Positions 50,840 to 60,133 of a DNA stretch of 64,000 nucleotides are shown here, one piece after another (within the stretch, counting starts at the first letter, position 1; the number at the start of each line of letters is the position of its first letter). The notes beneath the pieces were generated by a model. It worked only from the letters and a program-made list of their open reading frames with translations. It had not been told where the DNA came from and made no database searches. The DNA lies in assembly GCA_028281495.1 (NCBI GenBank), contig JANQJU010000042.1, positions 62,001 through 126,000 on the forward strand, written 5' to 3'. Position numbers and translations under genes: made by a program. The stretch is from SAR324 cluster bacterium. GTDB lineage: Bacteria; SAR324; NAC60-12.

Positions 50840-52330
50840 ATGTCGAAACTCGTTATGGCCTTAGACCAAGGCACCACCAGCTCACGGACAATTTTATTTG
50901 ATGAAACGGGGGCATTGCTGTGTTCTGAAAATGAGTTATTTCCTTCTACCTATCCCAAGTCGGGTTGGGTCGAGCAAGATCCAGAAGTCATCTGGTCCAG
51001 CCAACTCAACACCATGAAAAAGGTTCTGGAAAAGAGCGGGCACAGCTTGAAAGATATTGCAGGACTCGGCATCACGAACCAACGAGAAACCGTGATTGCC
51101 TGGAACAAAGATACCGGAGAAGCCTTAGGCAATGCCATCGTGTGGCAATGTCGACGTACTGCTGACTATTGTGAAATCTTGAAGAAGGAGGGATTTGACC
51201 AAGTCATCAAAGAACACACCGGCTTGGTCACGGATGCTTATTTTTCTGGTACAAAAATGCGCTGGATTCTCAATGAAGTTCCGGGTGCACATCAATTGGC
51301 AGCACAAGGCAAGTTGGCATTTGGGACGGTGGACAGTTGGTTGATATGGAAACTCACGGGGGGAAAAGTCCATATCATGGATATTACCAATGCATCACGA
51401 ACCTTGGTCTACAATGTATTCAAGCGAGAGTGGGATGAAGAAATTTTAAAGCACTTTGATATTCCCATCCAAACCCTTCCTGAAGTGAAGCCTTCCAGTG
51501 GCATCGTTGGACATACAGATCCTTCGATCTTTGGAGCCAGTATTCCAATTGCAGGCATTGCGGGAGATCAACATGCGTCCCTCTTTGGCCAAGCCTGCTT
51601 TGAAACGGGGATGGCGAAAAACACGTATGGAACGGGTTGCTTCATGCTCATGAATACGGGCGACACTCCGATTCTTTCCCAACACAATTTATTAACAACC
51701 GTTGCCTGGCAAATCGGCGATCAGGTCACGTATGCGATTGAAGGGTCTATTTTTATTGCAGGGGCCTTGATTCAATGGCTACGAGACGAATTAGAATTGT
51801 TCCAAGATGCCTCAGAAACCGAAGCGATGGCCACCTCCGTGGATCATTCGAATGGAGCTTATGTCGTTCCCGCATTTGTCGGCTTAGGCGCTCCGCATTG
51901 GGACCCTTATGCACGCGGCACGATCATGGGCTTGACCCGCAATACGAACAAACGACATATCGTGCGCGCGGCCCTCGAAGCCATCGCCTTTCAGGCCTAT
52001 GATATTGCTCATGTGATGGAACTGGATACAAAAATTGCCTTAAATTCTCTCCGGATGGATGGAGGCGCTTCCAACAACAATTTCTTGTGCCAATTCCAAT
52101 CAGACATTCTGGGCATGCCTGCCAGCCGACCCAAAGTCGTAGAAACCACTGCGATGGGAGCAGCCTTTTTAGCAGGGCTGGCGACGGGAGTTTGGTCGGG
52201 GACCGATGAGATTCAGAAGATGTGGCAAGAAGATCGTCGTTTCACACCCCAAATTTCAAAAGGGCAAGCAGACGATCTCTTAAAAGGATGGCATCGAGCT
52301 GTAGAACGATCCAAGGGGTGGGAATCCTGA
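50840..52330 (+). CDS. glpK: Glycerol kinase
   Basis: 496 residues from the ATG at 50840 with AAGGAGG upstream; longer in-frame starts lack this signal. FGGY-kinase motifs: ALDQGTTSSRTILFD at the start, GITNQRETVIAWN, WQCRRTAD, FGTVDSWLIWKLTGG, GIAGDQHASLFGQ, NTYGTGCFMLMNTG, and the C-terminal DGGASNNNFLCQFQSD. It phosphorylates glycerol to glycerol-3-phosphate with ATP in the cytosol. No glpF or glpD is adjacent. It ends 4 bases from the stop of the convergent livF. Confidence 0.97.
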   Translation: MSKLVMALDQGTTSSRTILFDETGALLCSENELFPSTYPKSGWVEQDPEVIWSSQLNTMKKVLEKSGHSLKDIAGLGITNQRETVIAWNKDTGEALGNAIVWQCRRTADYCEILKKEGFDQVIKEHTGLVTDAYFSGTKMRWILNEVPGAHQLAAQGKLAFGTVDSWLIWKLTGGKVHIMDITNASRTLVYNVFKREWDEEILKHFDIPIQTLPEVKPSSGIVGHTDPSIFGASIPIAGIAGDQHASLFGQACFETGMAKNTYGTGCFMLMNTGDTPILSQHNLLTTVAWQIGDQVTYAIEGSIFIAGALIQWLRDELELFQDASETEAMATSVDHSNGAYVVPAFVGLGAPHWDPYARGTIMGLTRNTNKRHIVRAALEAIAFQAYDIAHVMELDTKIALNSLRMDGGASNNNFLCQFQSDILGMPASRPKVVETTAMGAAFLAGLATGVWSGTDEIQKMWQEDRRFTPQISKGQADDLLKGWHRAVERSKGWES

Positions 52331-52334
52331 TGGT

Positions 52335-53042
52335 TCAAAAACCCAGGTAGGCTTTCTTCACCTCTTCATTACTCAGCAGGCTTGTGGCGGCATCTTCCAA
52401 CACAATCCTGCCGTTTTCCATGACGTAGCCCCGGTGAGCCACTTTGAGGGCAAGATTGGCATTTTGTTCGACAAGGAAAATCGTCGTTTTGTGTTCCTCA
52501 TTGATCTTTTTGATGATGTCAAAAATTTGACGCACAATGATCGGGGCCAATCCCAATGAAGGTTCGTCTAGCAACAGTAGTTTGGGCCTTCCCATCAATG
52601 CCCGAGAAATTGCCAGCATCTGTTGTTCTCCCCCACTCAGGGTTCCCCCCAATTGATGTTCACGTTTCTTCAAAATCGGAAACAGTTCCATCACGTATTC
52701 CAAGTCTTCCCGAATTCCCACTTTATCGTTGCGCAAGTAGGTGCCCATTTCCAAATTTTCCATGACCGTGAAATAAGGAAAAATCCGACGCCCTTCCGGT
52801 ACCTGCGACACCCCTAAAGCGACGATTTTATCGGGGCTGGTTTGATGAATCGGCTGGCCTTCAAACAAGATCTCCCCGTGCTTCGGAGGCACCAACCCTG
52901 AAATCGACATGAGTGTGGTGGTTTTCCCTGCACCGTTGCTGCCGATGAGTGTAATGATCTCCCCTTCCGAAATTTCCAAACTCACATCCTTCAAAGCCTG
53001 GATATTGCCATAATACGACTGAATATTTTTTACCTTTAACAT
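52335..53042 (-). CDS. livF: Branched-chain amino acid ABC transporter ATPase LivF
   Basis: 235 residues. Walker A GSNGAGKTT (~34-42), the LivF-type VPEGRRIFPYFTVMENLEMG segment, signature LSGGEQQMLAISRAL, Walker B LLLLDEPSLGLAP, and a switch His-equivalent region FLVEQNANLAL. It pairs with LivG to drive uptake of Leu/Ile/Val or related compounds through LivHM. It is the last gene of the liv set, set apart from livG by the TPR gene. Confidence 0.96.
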   Translation of the reverse strand: MLKVKNIQSYYGNIQALKDVSLEISEGEIITLIGSNGAGKTTTLMSISGLVPPKHGEILFEGQPIHQTSPDKIVALGVSQVPEGRRIFPYFTVMENLEMGTYLRNDKVGIREDLEYVMELFPILKKREHQLGGTLSGGEQQMLAISRALMGRPKLLLLDEPSLGLAPIIVRQIFDIIKKINEEHKTTIFLVEQNANLALKVAHRGYVMENGRIVLEDAATSLLSNEEVKKAYLGF

Positions 53043-53151
53043 GATGCCATCTTTCCCATCTTTAGGGTTTTTGGTTTTTCCCGATCAATCAGCACTTTTT
53101 CAATTATGATGGTTGATACGTCTCCCCCATTTTATTTCGATACCTTGTGAA

Positions 53152-55092
53152 TCAACATGTGCCTTTTTGTTGGGCCTGTTGATACTGCTCACACACTCCC
53201 AAACTACACAAGTTCTGCCAATCTTGACATGCTAAATTGGCTTTTCCCAATTGCATATAAACAAAGGCTCGAAAGCGATATCCTTTCTCGAATTTGTCGT
53301 CTTGCGTAATCGTTTGATTTAGGTCGTCCAAAGCTTTTTCATATTGCTTTAAGCCAATATATGCAAATGCTCGATTGAAATAATGCCCCACGAGCGCATC
53401 ATCACGTGCATCCTGAAGAGCCATCTCAATATCGTGAATACCTAGTTCGTATTCTTTCAGATACAAATACGATTCACTCCGGTGAGCGTAAGCCTGAGAA
53501 TAGTTGGGATCTAAACGTAAAATATGGCTAAAATCCTCCACCGCTTTTTCATATTGTTGAATCGTATTATAAACAATCCCTCGGTTCAATCGGGCCTCCA
53601 AATGAGCTTCATGGAGGTGCAAAGCCTCATTGAAATCGTTGAAGGCTTCTTCGATTTTCCCTGCTCGAAAATAAGCGGATCCCCGATTGTTGTAAGCTTC
53701 TACAAAATCGGGTTTGATGCGAAGGGCTTCTGTGAAATGGTGTATTGCCAACTCCAATTTTCCCCGCCCAAAATAAAATGCTCCTAAACGATTGTATCCT
53801 GTCCAAGAACGTGGATTCTTTTGAATGGTATCTTTCCAAATCGTTTCAATTCCTTGGTATGCTTGAGATTGCTGCCACGTCAACATGCTGAGGCAAACAA
53901 CGATCCCACTCCCACTCGCCAATGCAGCATAACGAACCAGCGGGATACGGTTGGCGAATCTGTCAAAAAGCAGCAATCCTCCACGAACCACAAGAATCAG
54001 AATCGCGATGCTGGGCAAATGCACCCAATGGTCGGTCACAAAGGAAAAGCGGGTCCAATTGTTATTGAAGATCCCCATCACTGGAAATAAAGCGACCCAG
54101 AACGCCCCCAGTCCTAAAAAGATCCCTCGCCCCCATGTTTGGAATTTCCAAAGCAATATTCCAGCGATACCCAGCAAACTCAACACAGGCAGATAAAAAT
54201 TCAATTGCTGCAACAGAATATCCCACTTGGGATAAACAAAAATGAGAGGAAATGGGAATAGAATTTTTTGAAGATAGAAAAACGGAACATGGCTGGCGAC
54301 CAGTAGCCGGGTCAGCCCTCCATAGTCAAAAGCTTCTCCCACGGCACCAAAGGAATCATATTCAAATTGGACTCTAAAAATTCCAACGGCCAAGGCTATT
54401 CCAAAAAAAGGTAGCAATGCCCAGTAGTCCGCTTTTTTCCAATCTTGGCGTAACCACAAGCGGCAAAAGATGAGTATCACGGGTAGCATCACCGTGGAGG
54501 TTTTACTCAAGACAGCACAGATAAACGCCATCAATGCTAAGGCATATTTTCCCCCATGTAACATTCCCCATTTTTTCTTGGAATCCGCCGCCAAATTTTT
54601 CTTAGTATCCGCCGCCAAATAGGCCCATAGCGATAACAGATAAAATACAGCAGCCAACACATTTTTTCGCTGCGACATCCATCCCACTGACTGGACATAG
54701 ATTGGGTGAATCGCAAACAAGAGTCCGATCAGCCACGCTCCACGAATGCCCAAATGTCGCAACCCTAGCCACAAAATCATTGCGCTGAGCAAATGGAGAA
54801 GGACATTCACGAAGTGAGTATTCCAAAAATTTTCTCCCCACAACTGTCGTTCGATCCAAAACGAGGTGCGAGTGAGGGGGAGATACGGCCACACTCCATT
54901 GTTTTCTTGTGGAGACAGCCAAATCTTCACCCACCCTTCTTCGCTAACTACCAACGGGTCGTCGATGAAAAATTCACGATCATCCAGAAGATACCCCCCA
55001 TCAAGGACAGGAAGATAAATCGTAATGGTGAGGATAATTAAGAGGAAAAACTTAGAACCGAACAAAAGAGGAGATGGGAGAACCGACGGCAT
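53152..55092 (-). CDS. TMTC-like membrane protein with C-terminal TPR repeats
   Basis: 646 residues. About ten membrane helices fill residues 10-430, with motifs of the TMTC/protein O-mannosyltransferase-like family: GGYLLDDREFF near the N-terminus (acidic DD pair), YLPLTRTSFWIE, FHAIHPIYVQSVGW-like FAIHPIYVQSVGWMSQRK. From ~430 six or more TPR units follow (GYNRLGAFYFGRGKLELAIH, AYNNRGSAYFRAGKIEEA and so on). Likely an inner-membrane glycosyltransferase-related protein with a protein-binding tail. It starts 4 bases after the livG stop, thus inside the liv operon. A small AADTKK/AADSKK duplication lies near 165. Confidence 0.88.
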   Translation of the reverse strand: MPSVLPSPLLFGSKFFLLIILTITIYLPVLDGGYLLDDREFFIDDPLVVSEEGWVKIWLSPQENNGVWPYLPLTRTSFWIERQLWGENFWNTHFVNVLLHLLSAMILWLGLRHLGIRGAWLIGLLFAIHPIYVQSVGWMSQRKNVLAAVFYLLSLWAYLAADTKKNLAADSKKKWGMLHGGKYALALMAFICAVLSKTSTVMLPVILIFCRLWLRQDWKKADYWALLPFFGIALAVGIFRVQFEYDSFGAVGEAFDYGGLTRLLVASHVPFFYLQKILFPFPLIFVYPKWDILLQQLNFYLPVLSLLGIAGILLWKFQTWGRGIFLGLGAFWVALFPVMGIFNNNWTRFSFVTDHWVHLPSIAILILVVRGGLLLFDRFANRIPLVRYAALASGSGIVVCLSMLTWQQSQAYQGIETIWKDTIQKNPRSWTGYNRLGAFYFGRGKLELAIHHFTEALRIKPDFVEAYNNRGSAYFRAGKIEEAFNDFNEALHLHEAHLEARLNRGIVYNTIQQYEKAVEDFSHILRLDPNYSQAYAHRSESYLYLKEYELGIHDIEMALQDARDDALVGHYFNRAFAYIGLKQYEKALDDLNQTITQDDKFEKGYRFRAFVYMQLGKANLACQDWQNLCSLGVCEQYQQAQQKGTC

Positions 55093-55095
55093 TAT

Positions 55096-55881
55096 TCAGT
55101 CTATGTCCTCTCCCAGGTAGGCCTTAATCACATTGGGGTTATTTTGAATTTCTGATGGGACACCTTCTGCTATCTTTTTTCCGTAATCGACCACAAAAAT
55201 ACGATTGGAAATACTCATGACCAACGGCATGTCATGCTCAATTAAGAGAATGGATAAATTTTCTTCATCACGAATTTTTGTAATCAAGTCATCCAATTCT
55301 TTGGTTTCTTGAGGGTTCATTCCAGCAGCGGGTTCGTCGAGTAACAAGAGGAAGGGTTGTGTCGCCAACGCCCTCGCGATTTCCAGTCGGCGTTGTGCTG
55401 CATAGGGTAAGTTTTTCGCCAGATTACTCGCTTGGTGTTCGAGTCCTACCTTTTTGAGAAGCTCGTACGAAGAAGTAGCCACTGCTCTTTCTTCGGAACG
55501 AACATTTTTTCCCCGAAAAATAGCCCCCAAGATGCCTGTTTTGGTACGGCAATGCTGACCGACCATGACGTTTTCTAACACTGTCATGTTTGCAAACAAA
55601 CGGATGTTCTGAAAGGTTCGGGCCAAACCGCTCACCGTCACTTGATCGGGGCGTAAACCATTGATGCGCTTTGAGGATTTCTCAGGAGGACAAATCGTAA
55701 TATCCCCTCCCGTCGGTGTGTAAATTCCAGTGATGCAATTGAAAAACGTTGTCTTGCCCGCTCCATTCGGGCCAATCAATGCAACAATCTCTTTGGGGCG
55801 CACATCCAGATTCACTCCATCAATGGCGCGTAGTCCTCCAAAATCCATTGTTAAATTTTTTACTTCCAGTACTGGCTGCAT
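55096..55881 (-). CDS. livG: Branched-chain amino acid ABC transporter ATPase LivG
   Basis: 261 residues. Walker A GPNGAGKTTFFN (~37-48), LARTFQNIRLFANMTVLENVMVG (LivG-type Q-loop region, here given by its core RTFQNIRLF), signature-region LPYAAQRRLEIARAL, Walker B LLLLDEPAAGMNPQE, and LLIEHDMPLVM with the switch His. ATP-hydrolysing subunit of the branched-chain amino acid importer. The signature is AAQRR rather than LSGGQ, as is common in LivG. Confidence 0.96.
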   Translation of the reverse strand: MQPVLEVKNLTMDFGGLRAIDGVNLDVRPKEIVALIGPNGAGKTTFFNCITGIYTPTGGDITICPPEKSSKRINGLRPDQVTVSGLARTFQNIRLFANMTVLENVMVGQHCRTKTGILGAIFRGKNVRSEERAVATSSYELLKKVGLEHQASNLAKNLPYAAQRRLEIARALATQPFLLLLDEPAAGMNPQETKELDDLITKIRDEENLSILLIEHDMPLVMSISNRIFVVDYGKKIAEGVPSEIQNNPNVIKAYLGEDID

Positions 55882-55945
55882 GGCTGATGTGACAGGAATT
55901 GATTATTGTGAGTTCCATTCTTCATGAAGTGAATCCACCAAGAAG

Positions 55946-57154
55946 CTAATCATCGCTATGAAATTCGTATTTATGACGGACATCGCTGATCAAACCTTCG
56001 GGACGAAAGACCATCATCACAATCATCACCCCACCAAAAATTAACATTCGATACTCTGAAAGGAACCTGAGGTTTTCGGGCAACAACACGATGATCAAGG
56101 CGGCTAAAATCACCCCCACGATAGATCCCATTCCTCCCAAGACAACAATACAAAGGATGATTGCCGATTCAATGAAGTGGAAGCTCTTCGGAGCCACGTA
56201 ACTATTTTTCGCTGCAAAAAAGGCTCCCATGAACCCTGCCCAGCAGGCTCCTAACCCAAACGCGATCAATTTGGTTTTTGTTGTGTTGATTCCCATTGCT
56301 TGGCACGCAATTTCATCTTCACGCAAGGCAACCCATGCCCGTCCAATACGAGATGTTGTCAGCCGTCTGACAACTATGATTGTTACGAGGACAATCGCCA
56401 AAGCGATGAAATATAAAAAACTGATGTTCGTTTTGAAATCCATATCGATTCCAAACAACGACGGCTTGGGCACAGCAGAAATACCTTTGGGCCCAAATGT
56501 CACGGCATCCCAATTTTGTAAAACCAATCGAATGATCTCTCCAAAACCGAGAGTGACAATCGCCAAATAATCGCCACGGAGCCTCAACACCGGAATTCCT
56601 AAGGTGATTCCAAATAATCCTGCAAGAATTCCTGCAACTGGAAGAATGGTCCAAAATCCCAAACCAAAATGGTAATTAATCAACGCGTAGCTATAGGCTC
56701 CCACCGCATAAAAAGCGACATAGCCCAAGTCCAATAAACCCGCCAAACCGACTACAATATTCAATCCCAACCCCAACACCACATAGATCAAAGCGGTAGT
56801 CATCACTGTGGTTGCGTATTCATTGGGAGAAATAAAAGGGAACAGAACCGCAACAAAGAGAATGCCAATGAGGAGGGGAGTATAAACTTTCGCGTCATGA
56901 AAGAGGCGTTCTTGCCAAGAATTTTGATTGTGGGCTTGTTTTTGAGAAGCACTGCCTTTTCGGGAATCTCGTCTTTTCAGAAGATAACGCCACAGCCAAG
57001 AGACAAAAAAGGATCCAACGGCCATATACAACACATTCATCCAACGCCAAGTGATCTCAGAGGATGAAGTATCGACCCGTAGGGCAATAAACGGGAATGT
57101 CAGAAAGACAAACCACAGAGCAATGAGTGATGATTTTTTGATTTCATTCAACAT
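55946..57154 (-). CDS. livM: Branched-chain amino acid ABC transporter permease LivM
   Basis: 402 residues with about ten membrane helices. LivM features: ALIYVVLGLGLNIVVGLAGLLDLGYVAFYAVGAYSYAL, of which GLAGLLDLGYVAFYAVGAY is the core; LRLRGDYLAIVTLGFGEI; and the coupling loop SRIGRAWVALREDEIACQAMG. An N-terminal ~100-residue extension with two membrane segments and a basic linker precedes the core, as in E. coli LivM. It forms the channel with LivH. It ends 65 bases before livG. Confidence 0.96.
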   Translation of the reverse strand: MLNEIKKSSLIALWFVFLTFPFIALRVDTSSSEITWRWMNVLYMAVGSFFVSWLWRYLLKRRDSRKGSASQKQAHNQNSWQERLFHDAKVYTPLLIGILFVAVLFPFISPNEYATTVMTTALIYVVLGLGLNIVVGLAGLLDLGYVAFYAVGAYSYALINYHFGLGFWTILPVAGILAGLFGITLGIPVLRLRGDYLAIVTLGFGEIIRLVLQNWDAVTFGPKGISAVPKPSLFGIDMDFKTNISFLYFIALAIVLVTIIVVRRLTTSRIGRAWVALREDEIACQAMGINTTKTKLIAFGLGACWAGFMGAFFAAKNSYVAPKSFHFIESAIILCIVVLGGMGSIVGVILAALIIVLLPENLRFLSEYRMLIFGGVMIVMMVFRPEGLISDVRHKYEFHSDD

Positions 57155-57172
57155 TGTATCTTCAAGCGATTT

Positions 57173-58075
57173 CTAAACTTTCTCATTTTCGACGCGGCCC
57201 AGAATACCGGCTGGCTTAAAAATCAAAATGAATACCAGCAGACCAAAGGCAAAGACATCTTCATAATCACTGGAAACGTATCCAGTAGCGAAACTTTCGG
57301 TCCACCCTAAAATCAACCCACCTAAGGCAGCCCCTGGGATGCTTCCAATACCACCCAGCACGGCAGCGGTGAACGCTTTGATTCCAGCAACAAAACCGAT
57401 GTAGTAGTTGATTTGGCCAATGTGGGCTGAAATGAGAACCCCCCCCAATGCTGCTAGAACCGATCCGATGATAAAAGTTGCCGAAATAACGTGATCCGTG
57501 TTCACACCTAACAACATCGCCATTTTACGATCTTGTGAAATAGCACGCATCGCCCTACCGATCTTTGTGAACTTAATGAGAAACATGAGCAGTATCATGG
57601 TTGCTACAGTGACCAATAGGATGACCACTTCTGTCGGTAGGATGATATGAGAATAGGCGTCTAAGGCTTCCCAATCTGGGATCAGTTGGGGGTAGGCTTG
57701 AAAATCGGCAGTTTGGGCTAAAATGACGTAGTTTTGGAGGAAGATCGACATCCCAATCGCGCTAATCAGCGGAGAGAGGCGGGGAGCATGCCGCAAGGGC
57801 TTATAGGCCACTTTTTCAATCGTGTACCCATAAGCTCCTGCATAGATCATGGCCACTAAACAGGCAATCACGAGAATGGCCAACAACGGCCACCCAAAAA
57901 TAGTCAGTACTCCTGCAACAATCAGCCCGACAAAGCCCCCAAGCATGTAGACTTCCCCATGAGCAAAATTGATCAGCCCGAGTACGCCGTAAACCATTGT
58001 ATATCCTAAAGCAATGACGGCATAAATGCTGCCACGAGTCAGGCCGCTTAGAAACAATTCCAGGAAATATTCCAT
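57173..58075 (-). CDS. livH: Branched-chain amino acid ABC transporter permease LivH
   Basis: 300 residues, about eight membrane helices. LivH features: GLTRGSIYAVIALGYTMVYG, NFAHGEVYMLGGFVG, the coupling loop GRAMRAISQDRKMAMLLGV, and AAVLGGIGSIPGAALGG. Forms the pore with LivM. Starts 40 bases after the solute-binding protein gene, in the same operon; livM begins 18 bases after its stop. Confidence 0.96.
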   Translation of the reverse strand: MEYFLELFLSGLTRGSIYAVIALGYTMVYGVLGLINFAHGEVYMLGGFVGLIVAGVLTIFGWPLLAILVIACLVAMIYAGAYGYTIEKVAYKPLRHAPRLSPLISAIGMSIFLQNYVILAQTADFQAYPQLIPDWEALDAYSHIILPTEVVILLVTVATMILLMFLIKFTKIGRAMRAISQDRKMAMLLGVNTDHVISATFIIGSVLAALGGVLISAHIGQINYYIGFVAGIKAFTAAVLGGIGSIPGAALGGLILGWTESFATGYVSSDYEDVFAFGLLVFILIFKPAGILGRVENEKV

Positions 58076-58115
58076 GAGTCATTCTTATTGGAAGTACACT
58101 GAAAGCAATCAAGCC

Positions 58116-59243
58116 TCACTTGACTTGCATGAACTTACCACCCTGAACCTGATACATGGTGAAACCTGCTCCGACCACGTCTCCATTGCTGTCAAAGCCA
58201 ATGCTGCCCAAGGTTGTGTCGACCATTTCGGAATGGAGTGCTTTTTTCACAGCATCATAGTCGCTGGCTCCCGCTTTTTCCATTGCGTTTGCCAGTGCTA
58301 ATATGGCTGCATAGGCCTGTAAACTGAACGTTCCTGGATCAGCATTGAATTCTTTTTTATACATATCTGTGAAATCTTTGGTCATCATGACTTGAGAGAC
58401 GTCAACAGGGGCAGAAGCGTAATACCCTTCTGCATACTTGCCTGCAATTTTGAGCAAAGAAGGGTCTTTCACCCCATCCCCAGAGATGAAATTTGCCTTG
58501 ATCTTCTTTTGCTTGGCTTGCGTTACAATCTTAGAAGCTTCGGGATGATATCCTCCAAACAAAATTGCATCGACATTCTCCCGGCGGATTTTACGGATCA
58601 GAGCGGAATAATCGACGGCTCCTGGCGTGATTCCTTCAAATAAAACCACTTCGACGTTTTTCTTCTCTAACCCTTCTTTCACTAAGGTGGCTAGGCCTTT
58701 CCCATAGGTTCCCTTATCGTGAATCACTGCGGCCTTCTTCACTTTCAACATATTGCTAGCAAATTCGACCTGCAAGTTGGCTTGAGCTGCATCATGTGCA
58801 ATCGTTCGGAAAAAATGAGGATTCTTTCCTTGTAGGGTCAAATCTGGATTGGTCGAAGCCGGTGAGACCACCACCACCTTAGCATCTTTATAAATTGGTA
58901 AGGCAGCCTCTGTGGCACCACTACAAAGGTGTCCCAGCACAGCATTCACTTTTTCCGATACGAGTTTGGTGGCCACGCTCGTTGCTGTGTTTGGATCACA
59001 AACATCATCTTCTGCAAGAATCTCAACCTTTTGCCCCAAAATTCCACCTTTTGCATTGATTTCCTTTTCCGCCAGCATCGCTGCATTCTTCACTGGGATG
59101 CCATAAGATGCCAAATCGCCACTATAAGGAGAGGCGACCCCAATCTTAATGGTTTCCGCAAAACCCACCCCACTCACGAGAACTGAAGCACTAACTGTTA
59201 GAAAAACCTTGCTTAAAAATCGAGTTAAACTTTCTTTCTTCAT
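58116..59243 (-). CDS. livK: Branched-chain amino acid-type ABC transporter substrate-binding protein
   Basis: 375 residues with a Sec signal peptide (VFLTVSASVLVSGVGFAE). Type I periplasmic-binding fold: IKIGVASPYSGDLASYG, LAEDDVCDPNTATSVATKL, VVVSPASTNPDLT, HFFRTIAHDAAQ, VAVIHDK-like AAVIHDKGTYGKGLA, and ILFGGYHPEA. It delivers ligand to LivHM. First gene of the operon, with GGAGG upstream of the ATG. The ligand could be a branched-chain amino acid or an amide; LivK is the closest functional name. Confidence 0.93.
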   Translation of the reverse strand: MKKESLTRFLSKVFLTVSASVLVSGVGFAETIKIGVASPYSGDLASYGIPVKNAAMLAEKEINAKGGILGQKVEILAEDDVCDPNTATSVATKLVSEKVNAVLGHLCSGATEAALPIYKDAKVVVVSPASTNPDLTLQGKNPHFFRTIAHDAAQANLQVEFASNMLKVKKAAVIHDKGTYGKGLATLVKEGLEKKNVEVVLFEGITPGAVDYSALIRKIRRENVDAILFGGYHPEASKIVTQAKQKKIKANFISGDGVKDPSLLKIAGKYAEGYYASAPVDVSQVMMTKDFTDMYKKEFNADPGTFSLQAYAAILALANAMEKAGASDYDAVKKALHSEMVDTTLGSIGFDSNGDVVGAGFTMYQVQGGKFMQVK

Positions 59244-59339
59244 AATGCCTCCTTGTGATGAAAGTTCATGAATTTGTTAGCGTTAGATTTTAGTGAGGTA
59301 ATGAAACTGAAGGGATGAGTCAAGCTCAAAAGGGAAGGC

Positions 59340-60125
59340 TTAAGAAACGAAATGAGACAAGGCTAAATCGCTACCAACTGGAAAAGATTGTTCTAACGCT
59401 TCACTTAAATAAATCTTAGCTATTCGTATACTCTCCAGTATCGTTTTTCCTTGAGCAACTCCAGCAGCAATTGCCGCAGAAAGAGTACAACCGGTGCCGT
59501 GTGCATTTTTTTCTGGCATAAAGCAGTGGCTGAATTGTTGCTCGATTCTACCATCAAAAAAGTAGTCAATGGCTTCTCCATTTTGAGGCAAATGTCCGCC
59601 TTTTACTAAGACAGGTACTTGATAACGCTGAAACAGAGTATGAGCGGCTTTTTGCATTTCCTCACAACGAGTAATCGTTACTTTTCCCAAAATTTCACTT
59701 TCTTGTATATTGGGTGTGAGCAGCGCCGCTTTAGGCAAGATGTGAGTTTTTAAAGCCTCAATCGCTTCCGGTTTTAACAAAGTTGCCCCGCTCGTCGAAA
59801 CCATCACTGGATCCACAATGAGAGCAGGATAATTATGATTTTGCAAAAACACTCCAATCGTTTCAATGATGTCAGTAGAAAACAACATGCCGGTTTTGAA
59901 TGCCTTTACTTCAAAATATGAAAAGATGGCTTCCAATTGCTTCCGAATCATTTCCGGATCCAAGGCTTGGACACTAGTCACTTCTCTTGGGTTTTGTGCC
60001 GTCACACAGGTCAATACCGACGTTCCAAAGACTTGGAACGCTGAAAACGTCTTCAAATCTGCTTGAATGCCAGCTCCACCTCCACTATCTGAACCAGCAA
60101 TCGTCAGTGCAACGGGATAGCTCAT
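59340..60125 (-). CDS. thiD: Hydroxymethylpyrimidine/phosphomethylpyrimidine kinase
   Basis: 261 residues from the ATG at 60125; the in-frame extension upstream overlaps the preceding gene and is not conserved-like. ThiD motifs: ALTIAGSDSGGGAGIQADLKTF at the start (core AGSDSGGGAGIQAD), TSVLTCVTAQNP, DPVMVSTSGATLL, LTPNIQESEIL, KGGHLPQ, and the catalytic loop HGTGCTLSAAIAA. It phosphorylates HMP and HMP-P for thiamine synthesis. It begins 9 bases after the PurD-like gene, on the same transcript. No TPP riboswitch was seen upstream. Confidence 0.97.
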   Translation of the reverse strand: MSYPVALTIAGSDSGGGAGIQADLKTFSAFQVFGTSVLTCVTAQNPREVTSVQALDPEMIRKQLEAIFSYFEVKAFKTGMLFSTDIIETIGVFLQNHNYPALIVDPVMVSTSGATLLKPEAIEALKTHILPKAALLTPNIQESEILGKVTITRCEEMQKAAHTLFQRYQVPVLVKGGHLPQNGEAIDYFFDGRIEQQFSHCFMPEKNAHGTGCTLSAAIAAGVAQGKTILESIRIAKIYLSEALEQSFPVGSDLALSHFVS

Positions 60126-60133
60126 AGGGTCTT

